A stretch of 64,000 nucleotides of DNA from Peromyscus leucopus (GCF_004664715.2 NC_051066.1:79436735-79500734), one strand, 5' to 3'; positions 10,307-21,395 are shown, counted from the first letter of the stretch. Notes: generated from the letters alone by a model not told the origin. Program-made: numbers and translations.

Positions 10307-10499
10307 TATTTACATTCTTTACATATCTCATCTTATCCATACTTTGGTTGAAGTCATCTTCTCAAATTACTTCACATTCTGCTCTAAACACCGAAAATGT
10401 CCCTGGAACATTCCTATTTACACCGGGCTACAGAGATCTTTAGCAGAGAAATTTGATCTTTGGTCAAAATACTCATTTAGCCTTAGAAAAAATATACTA

Positions 10500-10625
10500 T
10501 CTGCTTATTTAGGGGCAGAGTCTCATGTAGCCCAGGCTTGCCTTGCCCTCACTATGTAGCTGAGAATGTCTTTGAACTCCTGATCCTCTGGCCTCTACAA
10601 GACATTCACCACCATGCCTGGCATA
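10500..10625 (-). mobile_element. old B1/B4 SINE
   Basis: GGCAGAGTCTCATGTAGCCC and CACCACCATGCCTGGC ends are retained; the middle has an extra 'CTCACTATGTAGCTGAGAATG' type block. Confidence 0.65.
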
Positions 10626-10639
10626 GAAAGTGTGCTATT

Positions 10640-11364
10640 TAAAACCTTTTCTGTTTTGTTTTGTGTTTTAAAATAGCCAGAGTAACCAATAGCCTAAACA
10701 AAGCCTTCAACTGAGTAAGAGAGACACTTTCCAAAAGACGTTGCTCTCCTTCCATCTGTCAAAAAAGTGTCCTAATACACAGTTTGTTAACACCTTTTTC
10801 TACCATCTGTCAAAAAATGCCATAATTAACATACAAATCTATGCGTCTGCATGAATTGTCCCTGCCCCTATGCGGCAGCTGTGCTGAAACAGACTTCCTT
10901 TCTTATCCCTGATCCTCCCAAGAAATGGAGAAAAAAACAGCAGAACCCATCAAGAGAGTCCTCCCCTGCCTCTAGGTCTTGGGACACATTGCAGAGCCTC
11001 CAAAGCAAGATTCCACTTTCTAAAAATTGTTCTTATTAGCATATATTAGTTATACACAATAATGGGTTTCAGTGTGGCATTTTAATACATGTATATGATG
11101 CATTTCAATCATGACCTCCCATTACTCTTTCTTACCCCCTCCCACACATCCTCTACTTCTTGCCAACTGGTCCTGCTTCTACTTCAATGGGTTTTTCATT
11201 TTTGCTGGCATGAGGAACTCAGTGACTTTCATTAGAGTTGCTTATAGGAGGGTAAATATGGAGTGATGTAAAGGAACCTTGGATCTTACCTGTGACTGCA
11301 TCACTGAAAGAAAAAGTGCCTTCAGGGAGCCGTGGGTCTCCTGAGTGCCTCCTACTACTTGATT
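10640..11364. other. mostly unique sequence
   Basis: AT-rich; no gene recognised. 11030-11230 may be an old L1 fragment but is too decayed to call. Confidence 0.4.
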
Positions 11365-11520
11365 TTTCTTTTTTTCTTTTTTTGTTGTTTTTGAGATAGA
11401 GTCTATGTAACCCAGGCTGGCCTCCTACTTGGTATCTAGCAGGTGATGACCTTGAACTTCTGATCCTCCTGTTTCCACCTCCCCCGGTACTGGAATTACA
11501 GGAACTGCCACCACACCTCA
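11365..11520 (-). mobile_element. B4/B1-type SINE
   Basis: TTTGAGATAGAGTCTATGTAAC and CTGATCCTCCTGTTTCCACC; diverged. Confidence 0.65.
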
Positions 11521-11604
11521 TTTTTTTGTTTGTTTATTTTTCTGTTCTGTTTTGGTTGGTTGGTTGGTTGGTTGGTGTTTTGCTCGTTTGTTTGGTTGTT
11601 TGTT

Positions 11605-11752
11605 GTTGTTGTTTTGGTTTTTCGAGACAGGGTTTCTCTGTGTATCCCTGGCTGTCCTAGATCTCACTCTGTAGACTAGACTGGCCTCAAACTCAAAGCT
11701 TGCCTCTGCTTCCTGAGTGCTGGGCCTAAAGGCATGCAATACCACCCCTGGC
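11605..11752 (-). mobile_element. B1 SINE
   Basis: TTTTTCGAGACAGGGTTTCTC through GCAATACCACCCCTGGCC. It follows a (GGTT)/(TTTG) tract at 11548-11600. Confidence 0.9.
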
Positions 11753-11951
11753 CACTTCCTAATTTTTCTTTGTTGCTGGGCCTCCTGCGTGCCAAGCTGG
11801 CGCACTACTGCTGAGCTACATCTGCCCATTTCCTTTCGCCTTTGGATTTGACATAATAACCACTTCCCCACAATGGGGTTGAGAATTTGCAAATCTGATC
11901 TAAGATAGAAGCAAGGTAGAACTTCACTCAGTCTAAATGTTTTAAAGAATG

Positions 11952-12082
11952 TGTTATGGAATAATCTTTTTATACACTGTGAATATTTAATCCTAAGCTA
12001 TTGGCTGAGTTTTCATAATTAGTAAGTAGTTTTCATGTGGTTATTTGGGAGCTGGCAGGCAGGACAGAAAAGGCCGCCTACA
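11952..12082 (+). mobile_element. mys-like class II LTR, internally deleted
   Basis: It starts TGTTATGGAATAATC and ends GGCCGCCTACA, the two ends of the LTR also found at 19056, 30289 and 40998, but about 200 nt of the middle is missing. Flanks AGAATG (11946-11951) and AGAGTG (12083-12088) resemble a 6-bp duplication with one mismatch, typical of class II ERVs. Confidence 0.7.
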
Positions 12083-12099
12083 AGAGTGTGTCCCTTCAA

Positions 12100-12475
12100 G
12101 ATGACTGAGGCCTACTCAGTGGTTAAGAGCACCAGCTGCAGCCAGGTAGTGGTGGCACATGCCTTTAATCCCAGCACTCGGGAGGCAGAGCCAGGCAGAT
12201 CTCTGTGAGTTTGAGGCCAGCCTGGGGTACAGAGTGAGTTCCAGGAAAGGCGCAAAGCTACACAGAGAAACCCTGTCTCGAAAAAAACAAAAAAAAAAAA
12301 AAAAAAAAAAAAAGAAAGAAAGAAAGAAAAAAAAAAAGAAAGCACCAGCTGTTCTTCCAGAGGACCCAGGTTTGATTCCCAGCACTCACATGGTTGATCA
12401 CAACTGTCTGTAACTCCAGTTCCTTGGAATTCAACTGACTCCCTCTTCTGGCCTCTGGACACATATATACACATA
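12100..12475 (+). mobile_element. B3-type SINE split by a B1
   Basis: The head (CTACTCAGTGGTTAAGAGCACC) and body (AGCTGTTCTTCCAGAGGACC...) are separated by a B1 at 12140-12338. The body continues to ACATAAAATAAATGC. Confidence 0.9.
12140..12338 (+). mobile_element. young B1 nested in B3-type SINE
   Basis: Complete B1 of the GGAAAGGCGCAAAGC subfamily with a long A-rich tail partly turned into (GAAA)n. AGAGCACCAGCTG before it and AAAGCACCAGCTG after it are the target duplication, copied from the host SINE. Confidence 0.95.
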
Positions 12476-12664
12476 AAATAAATGCATATTTTAAAAAGAT
12501 AACTGAAGAAGATAATCTGTCCAGGTTCCTAGTAGAGAATCTGTGTCCTGGTTGAGACCGGCTCCAGAAGTGGGGGAAGAAAGGGAAAGATCTGAGATAC
12601 AGGAAGAAAGGTTCACCTTTCTGTGACGTTCTCCACCACGCGCCCTTCTCCTCCTTCCTCCCTC

Positions 12665-12815
12665 CCATCTCTTTTTGAAACAGCATGGCTCTCCAGTCCT
12701 GTAGCTCAGCTGACCTGGACCTCACTATGTGGTCCAGCATGGCTTTGAACCTCCCCCAACCCTTCTGCTTCACAAGTGCTCGAATTACAGGCATAAACCA
12801 CCAGCCACACTGGGC
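12665..12815 (-). mobile_element. B1/B4-type SINE
   Basis: TGGACCTCACTATGTGGTCC and AATTACAGGCATAAACCACC; diverged. Confidence 0.65.
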
Positions 12816-12925
12816 TCCTCTTCTCTTCCCCAGAAAGGAAGAATTAGTCATTCATAAGTGTAGTCCCAGCTTCTGGCACTTACTGTATTCAAGTTTGGAA
12901 CAGGACTGTAGTTTTTCTTTGAAAG

Positions 12926-12929
<4 letters not shown>

Positions 12930-12959
<30 letters not shown>

Positions 12960-12960
12960 G
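12930..12960. repeat. poly(T) run
   Basis: About 29 T followed by GAGACGAG, a B1-type start that decays at once; likely a severely truncated reverse B1. Confidence 0.7.
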
Positions 12961-13254
12961 AGACGAGAATTACCATGCCATAAATACAAAATCCCAAAGT
13001 CTGCCCTGGGGTTTTGCCTCAACCAGAAAATTTAGAGTCCTAACTGTCTGGTTCTTCTGAATTCATAATCAAATACAATACAAAAATGTCCCCAGACCAG
13101 GTCCAGGTCTTGCCTACCCCAGTGATCCACATGTACCTGGTTTGCTTCCTGTAAATGTAAGTATAGTCATTCACGTCAAATGCTTACTACCTGTCAGTTT
13201 CAATTATATGTAGCACTATGGTTATTGGTATTAATAATGGGTTGGGGCTTTTTG

Positions 13255-13512
13255 TTTTGCTTTTTGCTGGAGACCCAATGCAGGGCCTCACAAGAGCTAA
13301 GCAAGGCTCTGCTATGAGTCACACTCCCGTCCCTGTGTTTGTCAGAGTCAGGGTCTGATGTAGCCCAAGCTGGAACTCACTAATTACCAAGGATGACTTT
13401 GAACTTCTCACCTCCTGCCCCAACCTCTTTAGGCAGTGGAGGGGAATCAAACCCCAGACTTCCTGAGTGCTGGAGAAGCATTCTATCAATTGAGCTACAT
13501 GCTCAGTCCTCG
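13255..13512 (-). mobile_element. B4 SINE
   Basis: An ID-like end (CTATCAATTGAGCTACATGCTCAG) and a B1-like core (GTCTGATGTAGCCCAAGCTGG) lie in the B4 order; about 250 nt. Confidence 0.7.
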
Positions 13513-13692
13513 CTGTTTGTTTCCTGAGCTATTGAATGCTGTTCCACATACTCAGTCTTCATGGTGTGCTTGTTTTACATGGCACAGACACCCGCTGAGC
13601 AGAGGGAATATTAATTAATCCTAAAGTTGCTATTGGGATTAATGCAGCAATACTTTTTCTTTCCTAATAGGAAAAGTATATATTTGCAAATA

Positions 13693-13861
13693 TTAAAAAA
13701 AAAAAAAAAAAAAAAAAAAGGAAGGATCCCAGTACTCAGGAAGCAGAGGCAGGTGGATCTCTGAGTTTGAGGCCAGCCTGGTCTACAGAGAGAATTTCAG
13801 GACAGCTTGAACTACACTATACTGAGAAACCCTGTCTCGAAAAACAAAACAAAACAAAAAA
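13693..13861 (+). mobile_element. B1 SINE with upstream poly(A)
   Basis: GATCCCAGTACTCAGGAAGC through GAGAAACCCTGTCTCG. A 25-nt A-run (13695-13719) sits at the 5' side, so the B1 lacks its first ~30 nt and probably joined the tail of an older element. Confidence 0.85.
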
Positions 13862-14002
13862 ATGAAAAGTCCATAAGATTGTGGGAGAAGCAACCAAACA
13901 CAAGATTTGTTTGAGCATTCTTCTCCTACTTGGTCTGTTCTCAGATAAAGGAATTTCATTCAGAAGAGGACCACAACAAGTTCATCTTCTTATAAATTCA
14001 AT

Positions 14003-14203
14003 GTCCTACTTGTTATTGCTAGGATGAAACACCATGACCAAAAGGAAGTTTGGATGGAAAGGGATTACTTGGCTTACACTTCCATATCACTGTTCATCAC
14101 TGAAGGAAATCAGGACAGGAACTCAAACAGGACAGGAGCCTGGAGGCAGGAGCTGATAAAGAGGCCATAGAGGGGTGCTGCTTAGGATTGCTCAGGCAGC
14201 TTT
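14003..14203 (-). mobile_element. MT-type MaLR LTR fragment
   Basis: CACCATGACCAAAAGGAAG... GAACTCAAACAGGACAGGAGCC is shared with the minus-strand LTR at 24913-25327 and, in reverse, with 58746. It is cut at the right by a B1. Confidence 0.6.
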
Positions 14204-14404
14204 CATTTTTTTTTATCATTTTGTTTTGTTTTGTTGTGGTTTGGTTTGGTTGTTATTTGTTTGTTTCTCGAGATAAAGTTTCTCTGTACGACCTTGGCTG
14301 TCCTGGAACTTGCTCTGTAGACCAAGCAGGTCTCCAACTCACAGAGCTCCACCTGCCTTGCCTTCAGAGTGCTGGGATTAAAGGCATGTGCCACCATGGC
14401 CTAA
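14204..14404 (-). mobile_element. B1 SINE
   Basis: TTTTGTTTTG tail, TCTCGAGATAAAGTTTCTC and GGGATTAAAGGCATGTGCC. Confidence 0.9.
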
Positions 14405-14534
14405 CAGCCCCAGGAACATTTAAAATAAAATATAAAGACCCCATACTCCATCTTCATTGTAATACTATACTTTTATTATCAAAAACTAAGAAAAAAGAGG
14501 TAGATTAATACAATACTGGAAGCAACTTAAAACT

Positions 14535-15020
14535 TGCGTGGCTTTCTTTGGGCCACCAACCAGCTCCCAAATCATGACACGGAGACTTATTATTAGTTAT
14601 GGATGCTTGGCCTTATCTTATGCTTGACCCACTACCTCTTATAACTTAATTTAACCTGTTTCTCTTCATCTACATTTTGCCTCAGGGCTTTTTACCTTTC
14701 TTTCATTCTGTGTGTCCTACTCTGTGTCTGGCTCTCTGGTGGCTGCCTGGTGGCTGCCTGGCCCCAAGCATCTCCTTCTCTTTCTCGCTCATTCTCTCCT
14801 CCCCGTTCACTCCTCTGGAGCCTAGATTCCTCCTACCACTTATTCTCTCTGCCCGCCAGCCCTGCCTATCCCTCTGCTGTCTAGCTATTGGCCATTCAGT
14901 TTTTTATTAGACCAATCAGGTGCCTTAGGCAGGCAAAGCAACACATCTTTACATTTTAGACAAATACAGCATAAACAAATGTAACACATCTTTGCCTAAT
15001 TAAAGTAATATTCCACAACA
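14535..15020 (-). mobile_element. mys-like class II solo LTR
   Basis: On the minus strand it starts TGTTGTGGAATATTAC (at 15020) and ends near 14535 with GCCCAAAGAAAGCCACGCA. It shares TTTATTAGACCAATCAG (reverse) and the TTATAACTTAATTTAACC block with the other copies. At 486 nt it is the longest copy here, containing a CT-rich insertion. Confidence 0.75.
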
Positions 15021-15224
15021 CCTACAGCATATATTTACAAGTCTATTGTCTCTTATATCTAAGATATTTTCCTCAGCCAATCAAGTTTTGTTTTTGTTTG
15101 GGGGGGGATGGTGTGCATCTGTGCACATGTGTGTGCAGGTGTGCTTACCCATGCATGTGCATGTACAGGACAGAGGTAGACATTGAGTGTCATCCTCAAT
15201 TGCTCCCTGCTTTATATATACTTT

Positions 15225-15400
15225 TTAAATACTTCATTTAATTGTTTGTGCGTGTGCATGCACACATGTGAGTACTGTGCCTGCAGAGGCTAGTGGCAAC
15301 AGATCCTTTAGAGTGGAGTTACAGGACATTTGTGAGCTACCTGATGTGAGTTCTGGGAACTGAACTTGTGTCCTCTGCAAGAACAGTAAGACTCTGGACC
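15225..15400 (-). mobile_element. B3-type SINE
   Basis: TACTTCATTTAATTGTTTGTGCG, GTGGAGTTACAGGACATTTG and GAACTTGTGTCCTCTGCAAG; the head is lost. Confidence 0.6.
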
Positions 15401-15475
15401 TGCCTGTCTCTGCCCACCCTAGCCTTTTGGATTAAGGAGCGGCTAGCTTTTACATGGGTGCTTAGTATGGTGGTT

Positions 15476-15820
15476 CGGAAGAAAATGGCCCCCAAAGGGA
15501 GTGGCACTATTGGGAGGTGTGGCTTTGTTGGAATAGGTGTGGCCTTGTTGAAGGAAGTGTGTCACTGTGGGGGCAGTTGAGGTCTCTTTGCCTCAAGCTA
15601 CACTCAGTGTCACAGTCCACTTCCTGTTGCCTGGTATCAAGATGTAGGGCTCTCAGCTACCTCTCCAGCACCATGTCTACCTGTACACTGCATGTTTCCC
15701 ACCATGATGAGAATGCACTGAACCTCTAAAACGATAAGCTGCCACCTCAGTTGAATGTTTTCCGCTATGAGAGTTGCCATGGTCATGGTGTCTCTTCACA
15801 GTAGTAGAGACCCTGAGACC
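15476..15820 (+). mobile_element. ORR1-like MaLR solo LTR
   Basis: Starts TATGGTGGTTCGGAAGAAAATG and ends CACAGTAGTAGAGACCCTGAGACC. Exact 5-bp duplication CTTAG at 15471-15475 and 15821-15825, the size expected for MaLR (ERVL-type) integration. Confidence 0.8.
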
Positions 15821-15825
15821 CTTAG

Positions 15826-16115
15826 GATCTGAAAGGGCTTTTGGAACCTTACACTCAGAGCTGGTGTCGACTGTAGCACCAGGATCCACTTCACTGCTAT
15901 CGCCGCTGACTGTCTCAGCAGCTTAGTCCCCCTCTCTATAAGATGACACATACATACCCTACAAGGTTAGGCTAAGGATTGCCAGAGTTCATGGCTGTGG
16001 ACGGGCTTGGCACACAAAGGAGTAAGGTTGCCCGTCATTATTGTCACCAGTCTTGTTACTACTGTTGCCCCCTCACTGCATCATTCACCACACGGAGGGA
16101 TCGTATAAAGATTTA
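15826..16115. other. unique sequence
   Basis: No gene or repeat recognised. Confidence 0.45.
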
Positions 16116-16117
16116 AT

Positions 16118-16237
16118 CCACCTGGGCATAGTGATTCACACTTGTGATACCCGCATTTGGGAGGCTAAGCCAGGAGGACTTCCTGAAATTTAGGGCTACA
16201 GAGTGAGCCCCTATCTCAACAAACTAAAAAAACATAT
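16118..16237 (+). mobile_element. B1-like SINE
   Basis: CCTGGGCATAGTGATTCACAC to GTGAGCCCCTATCTCAAC; old copy. Confidence 0.65.
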
Positions 16238-16303
16238 AACCTAACTCCATTTCTCAAATACCACTGATCATTTTATTTATTATTTTTTATAAAACATACT
16301 TAC

Positions 16304-16430
16304 AAACTAAGCATGGTGTGGTGACATACACCTGCAGCCTGGTACTTGGGAAGTGGAGGCAGGAGGGTCAGGAGTTCAAGGCCAACCTCCGCTACTTAAC
16401 AAATTCAGAGCCATCTTAAAAACAACACAG
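16304..16430 (+). mobile_element. B1/B4-type SINE
   Basis: GCATGGTGTGGTGACATACACC and GTCAGGAGTTCAAGGCCAACC. Confidence 0.65.
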
Positions 16431-16444
16431 CTCTAGACCCAGAG

Positions 16445-16768
16445 TGTGGTGGTTTGAAAGAAAATGGCCCCCAAAGGGAGTGGCACTATTAGGAAATGTG
16501 GCCTTGTTGGAGCAAGTGTGTCACTGTGGGGGCAGACTTTGAGGTCTCATATATGCTCAAGCCACGCCCAGTGTGACAGACCACTTCCTGTTGCCTGAAC
16601 AAGATGTAGAACTCTCCAGGACCATGTTTGCCTGCACACTGCCATGTCCCACCTCAATGATAATGGACCTAACCTCTGAACAGTAAGCCACCCAATTAAA
16701 TGTTTTTCTTTATAAGAGTTGCTGTGATCATGGTGTCCTTCACAGCAGTAGAAACCCTAACTAAGACA
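16445..16768 (+). mobile_element. ORR1-like MaLR solo LTR
   Basis: TG...CA ends: TGTGGTGGTTTGAAAG to CCCTAACTAAGACA. Exact 5-bp duplication CAGAG at 16440-16444 and 16769-16773. The right side continues as B1 (GGCAGGTGGATCTCTGTG), so the LTR landed at a SINE sequence. Confidence 0.85.
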
Positions 16769-16850
16769 CAGAGGCAGGTGGATCTCTGTGAATTTGAGGC
16801 CAGCCTGGTCCACACAGAGAGATTCTATCTAAAACAAACAAACAAAACAG
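16769..16850 (+). mobile_element. B1 SINE, 3' part
   Basis: CAGAGGCAGGTGGATC to GAGATTCTATCTAAAAC; its 5' part was separated or lost at the LTR insertion. Confidence 0.75.
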
Positions 16851-16904
16851 CCTATAAATTTAATACTCTTCCCTTCAAAGCTATCTGAGTTGGGCATCTC
16901 CAGC

Positions 16905-16909
16905 ATCTT

Positions 16910-16948
<39 letters not shown>

Positions 16949-16952
16949 TTTT
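16905..16952. repeat. (TTTA)n microsatellite
   Basis: About 11 TTTA units forming the tail of the adjacent reverse B1. Confidence 0.95.
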
Positions 16953-17027
16953 GAGACAGGATCTTGCTATATTTATTTGCCCAGACTGGTTTCAGCTGCC
17001 TCAGCCTTTGAGTGCTGGAATCACAGG
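16953..17027 (-). mobile_element. B1 fragment
   Basis: GAGACAGGATCTTGCTATAT and GAGTGCTGGAATCACAGGC; it lacks the 5' end, where LTR X begins. Confidence 0.7.
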
Positions 17028-17419
17028 CTAATAAAAACCCAGAGTCAGATAATAGGGTGAAAGCTGAAAGATCAGAGAAGCAGAGTAGGAATCACTAGAA
17101 ACTTCTAACCTCTGCAAAATCTCAGACTGAATGTAGGAGGAGAGCCTGTCTCCACCCACCTTCTATTCCGGTCTCTGCCTCCCTAGTGCTGGGATTAAAG
17201 GTGGGCACCACCACCAGGCTCTATTTCTCTTTTAGAATGGTTCAATCTTGTGTAGCTCAGGGTGACCTCGAACTTCTGATCTTCCTGCTTTCTCCTCCCA
17301 AGAGCTCCCATTAAAGGTGTGTGCCACCCCTGCCTGGCCTCTATGGTTAACTGGTGGCTAGCTCTGCCCTCTGTTCTCCAGGCAAGCTTTATTTGTCAGA
17401 ACACAAACAAAATATCACA
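17028..17419 (-). mobile_element. LTR X (class II-type) with B1-like interior
   Basis: On the minus strand it begins TGTGATATTTTG (17419) followed by GACAAATAAAGC, and ends near 17028 in GACTCTGGGTTTTTATTAG. Compared with 38727-39004 the ends align but the middle carries two B1-like blocks (GTGCTGGGATTAAAGGTGG; CATTAAAGGTGTGTGCC). The last ~20 nt are missing. Confidence 0.65.
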
Positions 17420-17727
17420 CAACAATGTGTCACTCCAGTCTGGCTTGTGACTTTTGGTAAGTAAATGGAAGTGGGAAAGTGATCTGCAAATTGAGAAGGT
17501 AGGTTATAAAAATTCTTATGATGTCATAATAATATCTCTTGCTTCTTCCTCCACCATTATCTCCTTTCCAACTATTATATTGACAGCAGCCCTATGGAGA
17601 AACCCAGGCTTCTGGTCAATAGCTCTAGGAGAGTCTGAGAGATCCTACAGTCACTGTAAGCTAAGCCTTCAGATGAGCACGCTCTGATCAACACTGAGTG
17701 CAATCACTTTAAAAACTCGAGTCACGG

Positions 17728-17979
17728 GCTGGGGAGGTGGATCGCTGGATAAAGCACTTGCTGTGCAAGCATGAGTTCAAATCCCCAGCACCCATATAAA
17801 CTCTGGGCAGGCCTGTCAGCTGCTAATAGCCCCAATACATAGAACTTAGATATAGGAGATAGCCAAATCGGTGACCTTGTTCGGTGAGAGACCCTGCCTC
17901 AGTAAATAAAGTGCAAAGCTACTAAGGAAGCTACCCAATATCAACTTCAGGCCTCATATGAACACACATACACCCACAT
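17728..17979 (+). mobile_element. tRNA-derived SINE (B3/B4 type)
   Basis: GGCTGGGGAGGTGGATCGC head, GAGTTCAAATCCCCAGCACCC, then GGTGAGAGACCCTGCCTCAG; the tail runs into (TG)n. Confidence 0.75.
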
Positions 17980-17987
17980 GTGTGTGT

Positions 17988-18036
<49 letters not shown>
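17980..18036. repeat. (TG)n microsatellite
   Basis: About 27 TG units with one TATG interruption. Confidence 0.95.
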
Positions 18037-18037
<1 letters not shown>

Positions 18038-18590
18038 ATAACATACTCATCCACACACAGCAGAACTCTGAGTCACAATTATCCAGCTCAGCCTTCCAGA
18101 ATTTCTGATCCATAAAAATAGTGAATTAGGAAATGCTTGCTCTTTTAATCCAGTAGGTTTAGAGGGTAATGTGTTCCATAGCAACAGATAAATGAACTCA
18201 ATTCTTCATGTTCCCAGTGATGTATGAGCAGAGCAAACCCCATCTTGCCTTCACATGGTACTTAAATTCTAGTGGGGCTGGTATAGCATAAACAAGGAAA
18301 GAAATAAGCCAAGTAGCAGGCACTGCTCTAGGGAGTACACAGCCACAGTTAATATATCTGGAAACCTAGGAGAAACATGGCCATAATAATGGGAAGAGAA
18401 GAAGCATTTTAGGTAAGGCAGCACAAATTTTCTGTTTTTAGCTTGCATTTTTAAGATCAGACTTGATTTTTGAACAGTTTTAGATTTACAGAAAAATTGA
18501 GAATTTGCATGTATCACCCTGACACAGTGTTCCCCCATTACAGCATCTTTTAAAATTATTTTTTATTTGTTTATTTATTAAGACATTCAT
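18037..18590. other. mostly unique sequence
   Basis: No gene. GTTTTAGATTTACAGAAAAA near 18478 resembles the 3' region of very old L1 elements, but the match is short. Confidence 0.4.
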
Positions 18591-18716
18591 TTGTTGGTAC
18601 AGGGTCTCACTATATAGCTCTGGCTGGCCTAGAACTCATTGTATAGACCAGGCTAGTTTCATTTCACATCTGTCTGCTTCTGCCTGCTTCTGCCTCCTGA
18701 GTGTGCCTAGCTGATT
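18591..18716 (-). mobile_element. B1 SINE
   Basis: GGTACAGGGTCTCACTATATAG to GAGTGTGCCTAGCTGA; old. Confidence 0.75.
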
Positions 18717-18758
18717 AATCACTCTTTTAAGTTAACCTTGATCTCCTAGCTAGGGTAG

Positions 18759-19488
18759 TGTCTTAGTTACTTTTCTATTGCTGTGATAAGACACCATGAC
18801 CAAGGCAACTCGTAGAAGAGTTTGTTGGGCTTACAGTTTCAGAGGGTGAGTCCATGATCATTAAGGTGGGGAGCATGGCAGCAGGTAGGCATGGTGCTGG
18901 AGCAGTAGCTGAGAGCTTGCATCTAACCCACAAGCAGGAGGCTAATTAAGAGAGAGAAACACTGGGCGAATGGCTTGGGCTTTTGAAACCTCAATGCCCA
19001 CCCCCAATGACACACTGTCTCCTACAAGGCCACACCCCCTAATCCTCCCCAAACATGCTGTGGGATAATCCTTCTGTACACTGTGTGAATATTTATCACT
19101 ATGACTGATTTAATAAACAAGCTGACTGGCCAATAGCTGAACAGGATAAAGTTAGGTGGGAAAGCCACACTGAGAATGATGAGAAGGGCAGGGTCAGGAG
19201 TCACCAGTCAGACACGGAGGGAGCAGGAGATGAATGTGCTGTGCTAATAAAGGTACTGCCCCATGGCAGAGCATAAATAAGGAATATGGGTTAACTTAAA
19301 ATGTAAGAGCTAGTTAGTAATAAGCCTGAGCTATTGACCAAGCATTTATAATTTATATTAAGGCTCAGTGATTATTTGGAAGCAGGCAGTCAAGACAGGA
19401 AAACTCTGCCTATATAAGTAGTTCTATCAGTTGGGTACCAAGTATTCAAATGTATGAGCCCCATGAGGGCCATTTTCATTCAGACCAC
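18759..19488 (-). mobile_element. ORR1-like MaLR 3' LTR, interrupted
   Basis: On the minus strand it starts TGTGGTGGTCTGAATG at 19488 and ends ACTAAGACA at 18759, so the provirus reads right to left and this is its 3' LTR. It is split by a mys-like LTR at 19056-19414. The intact order is visible by comparison with the partner LTR at 21396-21752. Confidence 0.75.
19056..19414 (+). mobile_element. mys-like class II solo LTR nested in MaLR LTR
   Basis: TGCTGTGGGATAATCC start and AAACTCTGCCTATA end, colinear with 40998-41392. It interrupts CCCCAAAC / AGTTCTATCAG of the host LTR. The plus-strand orientation is opposite to its host. Confidence 0.8.
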
Positions 19489-20121
19489 CACATTCCACTC
19501 CCTGACCCCCATAAGCCTGTAGCCACATCATAATGCAAAATACACTTTGTTCAGTTTCAAAACTCCCCATAGTCTTTCAGTCTCAAGACTGTTTAAAAGT
19601 CTTAGGTCTCTTCTGAGACTTAGGCAATCTCTCAATTGTAACCCCTGTAAAGTCAAAAACCAAATTACATACTTCCAACATACAATGGCACAAAATATAC
19701 ATTACCATTCCAAAAGAGAAAAATAGGAACATAGTGAATCAAGAAAATACTGGACCAATGTAAGACCAAAACCCAGCAGGGGAAAATTCCAAATCCTGTA
19801 GTGCTAAGTCCAATGTCAAAGGGTTTGGGTGGCTCTTTCCTTCCAGTTTTTCAGACTGCAATACACTTCTCTGTCTTGGGATAGTTCCACTCCTTCTACA
19901 CGGCTCTCCCTGGCAGATGCCCCACAGCTCTGCCACCTTCAACATCCTACCATCTCCAATGAAATCCTGACTTCACTTTCACAGCTTTATCAAATGGTCT
20001 CTCTAGTCCTCAGTGCAGGAATTTCCCTGCCACACATATGGCTTCAGCAGCTTTCCCTAGCTGTGGAAGAAGATTCCACAACTCCTTTACGGTATCCATC
20101 ATGACTCTTTGTTATTGGTGG

Positions 20122-20270
20122 TGTTTGGTTTTGGTTTTTGAGACAGAGCTTCTCTGTGAAGCCCTGGCTGTCCTGAAACTTGCTCTGTAGACCAGATTGG
20201 CCTCAAAGATCTGCCTGCTTCTGCCTCCCAAGTGCTGGGATTAAAGGCATGCACCACCACTGCCCAGCTT
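20122..20270 (-). mobile_element. B1 SINE
   Basis: GGTTTTTGAGACAGAGCTTCTC to GCACCACCACTGCCCAGCT, inside the MaLR. Confidence 0.9.
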
Positions 20271-20403
20271 GTATCCCTCATAACGCTAAAGCCAGAACCA
20301 CATAACCAATGCTGCCAAGTTCTGCTACCTGCTTGAGATGGAACTTGGCCCCCTCCTTGAATTACATTTGCATAAGCTTTGGTTTGTTGGCACTCTTCTT
20401 CTT

Positions 20404-20560
20404 CTTTCTTTTTTTTTTTTTTTTTTTTTGAGACACAAGTTTCTCTCAATGTATGCTTGCCTGTCCTGAACATGTAGACCATGTTCAAACTCACCTAGAT
20501 CCTTCTGCCTCTTCCTCCCTAGTGCTGAGATCACAGGCGTCGGCCACCAAGGCCACCAAG
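20404..20560 (-). mobile_element. B1 SINE
   Basis: Long T-tail, GAGACACAAGTTTCTCTC, then GAGATCACAGGCGTCGGCC; diverged, inside the MaLR. Confidence 0.75.
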
Positions 20561-20944
20561 GGATGCTTGTTCTTGCTCCTTATGAACAAATCGTCCCTAA
20601 GGCTTTTCCTTTCCACAGACTTCAGGATTATCTGGGCTGGGTCTCACCCTGAGGGTATCACTCCCTCACTCCCTTTATTTAATTTATCTTCATCTCCTGA
20701 GCACAAGCCATGGCTCCCACATTTAATTTCTGGGTGCTCTTTTTTTTTTCACTTAAACTGTACACTATATATTTCATTTTGCCCTGTGTGCTCTTTTTAA
20801 ATCGTAGTTCTGCGCACCTGATTGCTAATAACGGTGTGACACAGTCAATATTAGGCTGTCTTGAAACCTCCACCAATGAAATTAGTGCAAAACTCTTTTT
20901 TTGGCCTCAGATTCTTTTACTTATTTTTTTTAATTTTATTTATT

Positions 20945-21095
20945 TATTTTTTCAAGACAGGGTTTCTCTGTATAGCTTTGGAGCCTGTTCTAGAACTCAC
21001 TCTGTAGACCAGGCTGGCCTCAAACTCACAGAGATCCGCCTGGCTCTGCCTCCCAAGTGTTGGGATTAAAGGCGTGGACCACCACCGCCTGGCTA
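20945..21095 (-). mobile_element. B1 SINE
   Basis: CAAGACAGGGTTTCTCTGTATAG to GGACCACCACCGCCTGGCT; well preserved, inside the MaLR. Confidence 0.92.
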
Positions 21096-21395
21096 GCCTC
21101 AGATTCTTAACACAAGGGTAAAAAAAAAAAGCAGCCACATTCTTTGCTAAAATATCATAAGAATAGTCTGTAACCCAGTTACTAATATTATTCTCCTTTG
21201 AAATCTCTTGAGATGGGTCTCCATAATCCACATCATTCAGAGCGATACTGTCTTCCAAGCTTCTACTCAAATGGCCCATTAAGTCCCACCTATATTAGTC
21301 AACCTCTTTCCTAGCCCAGAGTCCTAAAGTCTTCTACATTCCTCCCAAAACCAGCACAGTCCAGCCCGTCACAGCAATAAATAAGATAACTCTGC

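Larger units (their letters stand above)
19489..21395 (-). mobile_element. MaLR internal region
   Basis: Begins TTCCACTCCCTGACCCCCAT and carries the non-coding MaLR-type internal sequence (ACTTCCAACATACAATGGC; CATTACCATTCCAAAAG). Three B1 elements lie inside (20122, 20404, 20945). No gag/pol coding is visible, as usual for MaLR. Confidence 0.65.

Noticed and set aside
9758..10351. 197-aa open frame with TH repeats
   Set aside because: It is a translation of (CA)n and two antisense B1 elements.
12258..12851. 197-aa minus-strand frame
   Set aside because: It consists of SINE antisense and poly(T) translation.
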